Source: Cypionkella sp.
GTDB lineage: Bacteria > Pseudomonadota > Alphaproteobacteria > Rhodobacterales > Rhodobacteraceae
DNA length: 9,539 bases
Assembly: GCA_018063485.1 (NCBI GenBank)
Contig: JAGPBG010000059.1
Coordinates: forward strand, 1-9,539
Direction: 5' to 3'
Below the pieces are notes generated by a model, which did no database searches, was not told the origin of the DNA, and saw nothing but the letters and a program-made list of their open reading frames with translations. Positions 5,988 to 9,539 of the stretch are shown here, in pieces (positions within the stretch are counted from its first letter, which is position 1; every line of letters starts with the position of its first letter). A program made the position numbers and the translations under genes.

Positions 5988-8881
5988 CACTCGGCCGCGG
6001 GCAGGATGCGGCGCGAGTGGGCGGCTTGGGCGTTATACTCTTGCTGCCACTCAGTTGGCCCGTTCGAGGGCGAAACCTGCACTGCCGTCACCTTGTATTC
6101 CGGGCAATTGGTGGCCCAATCGCTGAAATCGGTGGTGATGACGTTGGCCTGGGTATCAGGGTGGTGGAAGGTGGTATAGACCACGCCCGGCTTTACCCTG
6201 TCGGTGATCGTTGCGCGCAGGGTGGTATCGCCCGAACGGCTGGCAAGGCGGACATAATCACCGTCTTTGACGCCACGAACTTCGGCATCATGCGGGTGGA
6301 TCTCCAACAGATCCTCGGCGTGCCACACCACGTTCTCGGTGCGCCTCGTCTGCGCGCCGACGTTGTATTGCGACAAGATACGCCCGGTGGTCAGCAACAG
6401 CGGAAAGCGCGGGCCGGTTTTCTCATCGGTCGCAACATATTCTGTGTTGATGAACTTGCCCTTGCCGCGCACAAAAGTGTCGATATGCATGACGGGGGTG
6501 CCTTCGGGGGCCTCGTCGTTGCAAGGCCATTGGATCGAGCCAAGCGCGTCCAGCTTCTCAAAAGTCACGCCAGCGAAGGACGGCGTGGTGATCGCGATTT
6601 CGTCCATGATCTCGCTGGGATGGGTGTAGGCCCAATCGGTGCCCCCCATCTTCTTTAGAACAGCATTGGCGAACATCTGGGTGACTTCCCAATCGGCGTA
6701 GCCATTGCGTGGCGCCATCACCTTGCGCACCATGTTGATGCGGCGTTCCGAGTTGGTGAAAGTGCCGTCCTTTTCCAGGAAGGTCGAGCCGGGGAAGAAC
6801 ACATGCGCGTAATTCGCCGTCTCATTCAGGAAAAGGTCGTGAACGATCACGCATTCCATCGCGGCAAGGCCAGCGGCGACATGCTTGGTGTCGGGGTCGG
6901 ATTGCAGGATGTCTTCACCTTGGCAATACAGACCTTTGAACGTGCCCTCAACTGCGGCATCCAGCATGTTGTTGATCCGCAGGCCGGGCTCGGAATCGAT
7001 CGCAACGCCCCACATATCCTCATAAATCTTGCGGACATCGGCGTTTTTCACATGCCGATAGCCGGGCAATTCATGCGGGAACGACCCCATATCACAAGAG
7101 CCTTGCACGTTGTTTTGCCCCCGCAGCGGGTTCACACCCACGCCCGGACGACCAATGTTACCGGTCATCATCGCAAGGTTGGCGATGCCGATCACGGCGG
7201 TCGAGCCTTGGGAGTGTTCTGTCACACCCAGCCCGTAGTAGATCGAGCCATTGCCACCCTTGGCATAGAGCCGGGCCGCCGCGCGCACCTCGGATGCCGG
7301 AACGCCGGTCAGGATTTCCGTTGCTTCGGGGCTGTTTTGCGGCAGGCAGACAAATTCGGCGTAATCGCGGAATTCATCCCAATCACAGCGCTCGCGGATG
7401 AACTGTTCATCCATCAGGCCTTCGGTCACGATCACATGCGCCAAAGCGGTGACGATGACCACATTGGTGCCGGGGGTCAGCGCCAGGTGATGCGCGGCTT
7501 TGTAATGCGCGCCCTCTACCATTTCAGTGCGGCGCGGATCGACTACGATCAGCTTGGCACCCTTGCGCAGGCGCTTTTTCATTCGGCTGGCAAAGACCGG
7601 ATGGGCGGCCGCAGGGTTGGCGCCGATGATCATGATCACATCGGTTTCTTCAATCGAATCAAAGTCCTGGGTTCCGGCCGAGGTGCCAAGCGTTTGTCCC
7701 AATCCATAACCGGTGGGTGAATGACAGACGCGGGCGCAGGTATCGGTGTTGTTGTTCATGAACACCGCGCGGGTCAGCTTTTGCACCAGATAGGTTTCTT
7801 CATTGGTGCAACGCGAAGAGGTAACCACGCCAATCGAACGCTGGCCGTATTTTTCTTGCAAACCGAGCATCCGGCTTGCCGCATAGTCCATCGCTTCGGT
7901 CCAGGAAACCTCTTTCCAGGGATCGTTGATGCTGTCGCGGATCATCGGATTCAGGATGCGGTCCTGATGGTTGGCATAGCCATAAGCGAAGCGGCCCTTG
8001 ACACAGGAATGGCCGCGGTTGGCCTTGCCATGCTTGTAAGGCACCATCCGTACCAACTCGTCGCCGCGCATTTCGGCCTTGAACGAACAGCCGACACCGC
8101 AATAGGCGCAGGTGGTGATGACGGAGCGCTCGGGCAGGCCGAGTTCCTGCACCGATTTTTCTTGCAAGCTGCCGGTCGGGCAAACCTGAACGCAGGCACC
8201 GCAGGACACGCAATCAGACGACAGGAAGTCGTCCAGCTTCATCCCCGCCGAAACGCGGCTGTCATAGCCACGCCCTTCGATTGTCAGCGCGAAAGTGCCT
8301 TGCACTTCGTTGCAAGCGCGCACGCAAAGCGAGCAGACGATGCATTTGGACGAATCGAACGCGAAATAAGGGTTGCTGATATCAATCGGCTGCCAGTGCG
8401 GGTTGGCGGTGCCATCAGCGCAATGCTCATGAACATGATCGACCACGGGTTGATAGCGCATCTCGCGCAGGCCAACGATCCCCGCCATTCGCTGCAATTC
8501 GCTGTCACCATTGGCCGGATCGTCAAGACCGATCACCGGATGGTCCGAGGCATAAAGCTCCATCACGCCACGGCGCAGGGTTTGCAGCCGCGCAGTCTGG
8601 GTGTGAACAGTGATCCCTGGCGCAACCGGTGTGGTGCAAGAGGCGGGGGTGCCGTTGCGCCCGTCAATTTCGATCAGACACAGCCGGCATGACCCGAAGG
8701 CATCGACATTGTCGGTGGCGCAGAGTTTCGGCACCGAAATCCCCGCCTCTGCCGCCGCGCGCATGATAGAGGTGCCTTCTGGAACCGTCACATCAATGCC
8801 GTCGATATTCAGCGTGATCAGGGTTTTCGATTTTGCCGCCGGGGTGCCAAAGTCGCGATCCGGGATAATGAAATCTTTCAT
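5987..8881 (-). CDS. fdsA: NAD-dependent formate dehydrogenase alpha (catalytic) subunit FdsA, lacking the His-Cys3 cluster cysteines
   Basis: The 964-residue catalytic subunit oxidises formate to CO2 at a molybdenum or tungsten bis-MGD centre and hands electrons to FdsB/FdsG for NAD+ reduction, in the cytoplasm. Domains in order: an N-terminal [2Fe-2S] ferredoxin fold (C54, C65, C68, C82); a NuoG-like segment around 110-140; two [4Fe-4S] ferredoxin motifs (C180/183/186/190 and C224/227/230/234); a cofactor-proximal [4Fe-4S] site (C258/261/265/293); the molybdopterin domain with C386 as metal ligand, H387 and R587 (same numbers as in the R. capsulatus enzyme); and a C-terminal dinucleotide-binding domain from about 840. 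Oddity: in the His-Cys3 motif H114 remains but the three cysteines are G118, D121 and S127. Cys, not selenocysteine, is encoded at 386. The ATG overlaps the fdsB stop (ATGA) and has a good ribosome binding site. Confidence 0.97.
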   Translation of the reverse strand: MKDFIIPDRDFGTPAAKSKTLITLNIDGIDVTVPEGTSIMRAAAEAGISVPKLCATDNVDAFGSCRLCLIEIDGRNGTPASCTTPVAPGITVHTQTARLQTLRRGVMELYASDHPVIGLDDPANGDSELQRMAGIVGLREMRYQPVVDHVHEHCADGTANPHWQPIDISNPYFAFDSSKCIVCSLCVRACNEVQGTFALTIEGRGYDSRVSAGMKLDDFLSSDCVSCGACVQVCPTGSLQEKSVQELGLPERSVITTCAYCGVGCSFKAEMRGDELVRMVPYKHGKANRGHSCVKGRFAYGYANHQDRILNPMIRDSINDPWKEVSWTEAMDYAASRMLGLQEKYGQRSIGVVTSSRCTNEETYLVQKLTRAVFMNNNTDTCARVCHSPTGYGLGQTLGTSAGTQDFDSIEETDVIMIIGANPAAAHPVFASRMKKRLRKGAKLIVVDPRRTEMVEGAHYKAAHHLALTPGTNVVIVTALAHVIVTEGLMDEQFIRERCDWDEFRDYAEFVCLPQNSPEATEILTGVPASEVRAAARLYAKGGNGSIYYGLGVTEHSQGSTAVIGIANLAMMTGNIGRPGVGVNPLRGQNNVQGSCDMGSFPHELPGYRHVKNADVRKIYEDMWGVAIDSEPGLRINNMLDAAVEGTFKGLYCQGEDILQSDPDTKHVAAGLAAMECVIVHDLFLNETANYAHVFFPGSTFLEKDGTFTNSERRINMVRKVMAPRNGYADWEVTQMFANAVLKKMGGTDWAYTHPSEIMDEIAITTPSFAGVTFEKLDALGSIQWPCNDEAPEGTPVMHIDTFVRGKGKFINTEYVATDEKTGPRFPLLLTTGRILSQYNVGAQTRRTENVVWHAEDLLEIHPHDAEVRGVKDGDYVRLASRSGDTTLRATITDRVKPGVVYTTFHHPDTQANVITTDFSDWATNCPEYKVTAVQVSPSNGPTEWQQEYNAQAAHSRRILPAAE
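8501..8542 (-). other. Degenerated His-Cys3 (N5-like) [4Fe-4S] cluster motif in FdsA
   Basis: FdsA residues 114-127 align with the complex-I-type pattern H-x3-C-x2-C-x5-C and keep its spacing and flanks (SDHP before, ELQ after). Gly118, Asp121 and Ser127 stand at the three cysteine positions. The codons are GGT, GAC/GAT-type and AGC in an intact frame, so this is substitution, not a frameshift. Confidence 0.8.
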
Positions 8882-9539
8882 TCTGCGGCTTCCTTCATCG
8901 GGGCGAAGTCATCGGGGAAATGGGTAAGGGCTGACATCACGGGATAGGGGGTGAACCCGCCCAAGGCACAAAGCGAGCCTGCTTTCATGGTATTGCACAG
9001 GTCGGTCAACAGCGGGATGGCATTGGCGTCGCCCTTGGCAATGCGGTCAACCACTTCCACACCGCGCACAGAGCCAATACGGCAGGGGGTGCATTTGCCG
9101 CAGGATTCAATCGCGCAGAACTCCATCGCAAAGCGCGCTTGTTTCAGCATGTCAGCGGTATCGTCGAACACGGTCAGACCGGCGTGTCCGATCAAGCCGT
9201 CTTTGCCCGCGAATTCCTCATAGCCAAAGGGCGTATCAAACAGCGCGCGGGGGAAATAGGCACCCAGGGGACCGCCGACCTGCACGGCCTTTACCGGGCG
9301 ACCGGTGGCGGTGCCGCCTGCGATCTTGTCCACGATATCGCCCAGCGTGGTGCCAAAGGCGATCTCATAAAGCCCGCCGTGTCTGACGTTTCCTCCGATT
9401 TGCAGTGGGATGCTTCCGCGCGAACGGCCAAGCCCGAAGGCCTGATAATGCGCCGCACCCTTCTCGAAAATCACCGGCACAGTCGCCAGCGAGATCACGT
9501 TGTTGACCACGGTGGGTTTGCCCATGAAGCCTTCGAGCG
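8878..9539 (-). CDS. fdsB: Formate dehydrogenase beta subunit FdsB, C-terminal part (NuoF-like)
   Basis: This is the NuoF-like flavoprotein subunit, which with FdsG forms the diaphorase part that carries FMN and reduces NAD+. The gene runs off the right edge; the frame is open to the edge (residues LEGF before the first visible Met at 9525), so that Met is internal. Visible parts are GKPTVVNNVISLATVP, the end of the NuoF core; an SLBB-like region (GGNVRHGGLYEIAFGTTLGDIV); VGGPLGAYFP; and the C-terminal [4Fe-4S] domain ESCGKCTPCRIG with a fourth cysteine in SLCALGG (C142, C145, C148, C186 counted from the visible Met). The NADH/FMN-binding front half lies outside. Its stop overlaps fdsA by four bases. 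The next gene upstream is expected to be fdsG. Confidence 0.95.
   Translation of the reverse strand, partial: LEGFMGKPTVVNNVISLATVPVIFEKGAAHYQAFGLGRSRGSIPLQIGGNVRHGGLYEIAFGTTLGDIVDKIAGGTATGRPVKAVQVGGPLGAYFPRALFDTPFGYEEFAGKDGLIGHAGLTVFDDTADMLKQARFAMEFCAIESCGKCTPCRIGSVRGVEVVDRIAKGDANAIPLLTDLCNTMKAGSLCALGGFTPYPVMSALTHFPDDFAPMKEAAE
8889..8896 (-). promoter_or_regulatory. Ribosome binding site of fdsA
   Basis: GAAGGAAG on the minus strand, with AAGGAA 8 bases before the ATG at 8881, lies inside the last codons of fdsB. It supports this start and shows that fdsA can recruit ribosomes itself in addition to coupling through the ATGA overlap. Confidence 0.65.

Noticed and set aside
7724..7726. Selenocysteine at the formate dehydrogenase active site
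   Set aside because: The codon reads TGC on the coding strand, so this is the cysteine type.
5361..9223. Several long plus-strand open frames opposite fdhD, fdsA and fdsB (for example 5361-6179, 6803-7720, 7721-8692)
   Set aside because: All are antisense to strongly conserved fds coding sequence and show no family motif.

Overview
The window looks like a chromosomal stretch from an alphaproteobacterium, most likely a Rhodobacteraceae/roseobacter-type organism. This rests on high GC with strong third-position GC, tightly overlapping genes, and a formate dehydrogenase operon whose order and residues match the Rhodobacter capsulatus fdsGBACD type. The taxonomy is an inference from protein character; no marker gene is present.

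Left third (+ strand, 1-4102): the 3' part of a nonribosomal peptide synthetase (NRPS) gene, then a GTGA-overlapping gene for an EntD/Sfp-type 4'-phosphopantetheinyl transferase that can activate its carrier domain. The visible module is end of condensation domain - adenylation domain (first part) - luciferase-like flavin monooxygenase - adenylation domain (second part) - carrier domain, followed by a short tail and no thioesterase. The monooxygenase is inserted between adenylation motifs A4 and A5. The specificity residues read D-I-L-Q-M-G-M-I-W-K, very close to the known glycine code. An oxygenase inside a glycine-activating module recalls MtaG/MelG of myxothiazol and melithiazol biosynthesis, which turn an attached glycine into a terminal primary amide. 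This is the most interesting system in the window.

Middle (- strand, 4089-4817): a 242-residue protein with an N-terminal peptidoglycan-binding-type domain and a C-terminal region resembling papain-like (AvrRpt2/C70-like) peptidases. The expected catalytic Cys and His appear to be replaced. It converges on the phosphopantetheinyl transferase gene with a 14-bp tail-to-tail overlap that contains a small hairpin. A 131-bp gap (4818-4948) separates it from the next operon.

Right half (- strand, 4949-9539): the NAD+-dependent molybdenum/tungsten formate dehydrogenase operon, in transcription order fdsB (partial, running off the right edge), fdsA, fdsC/fdhD and fdsD, all overlapping. FdsA oxidises formate at a molybdenum or tungsten bis-MGD site. 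FdsB, with FdsG (expected just outside the window), passes electrons to NAD+. FdhD sulfurates the cofactor, and FdsD assists assembly. FdsA keeps Cys386, His387, Arg587 and four other Fe-S ligand sets, but all three cysteines of the complex-I-like His-Cys3 cluster motif are replaced.
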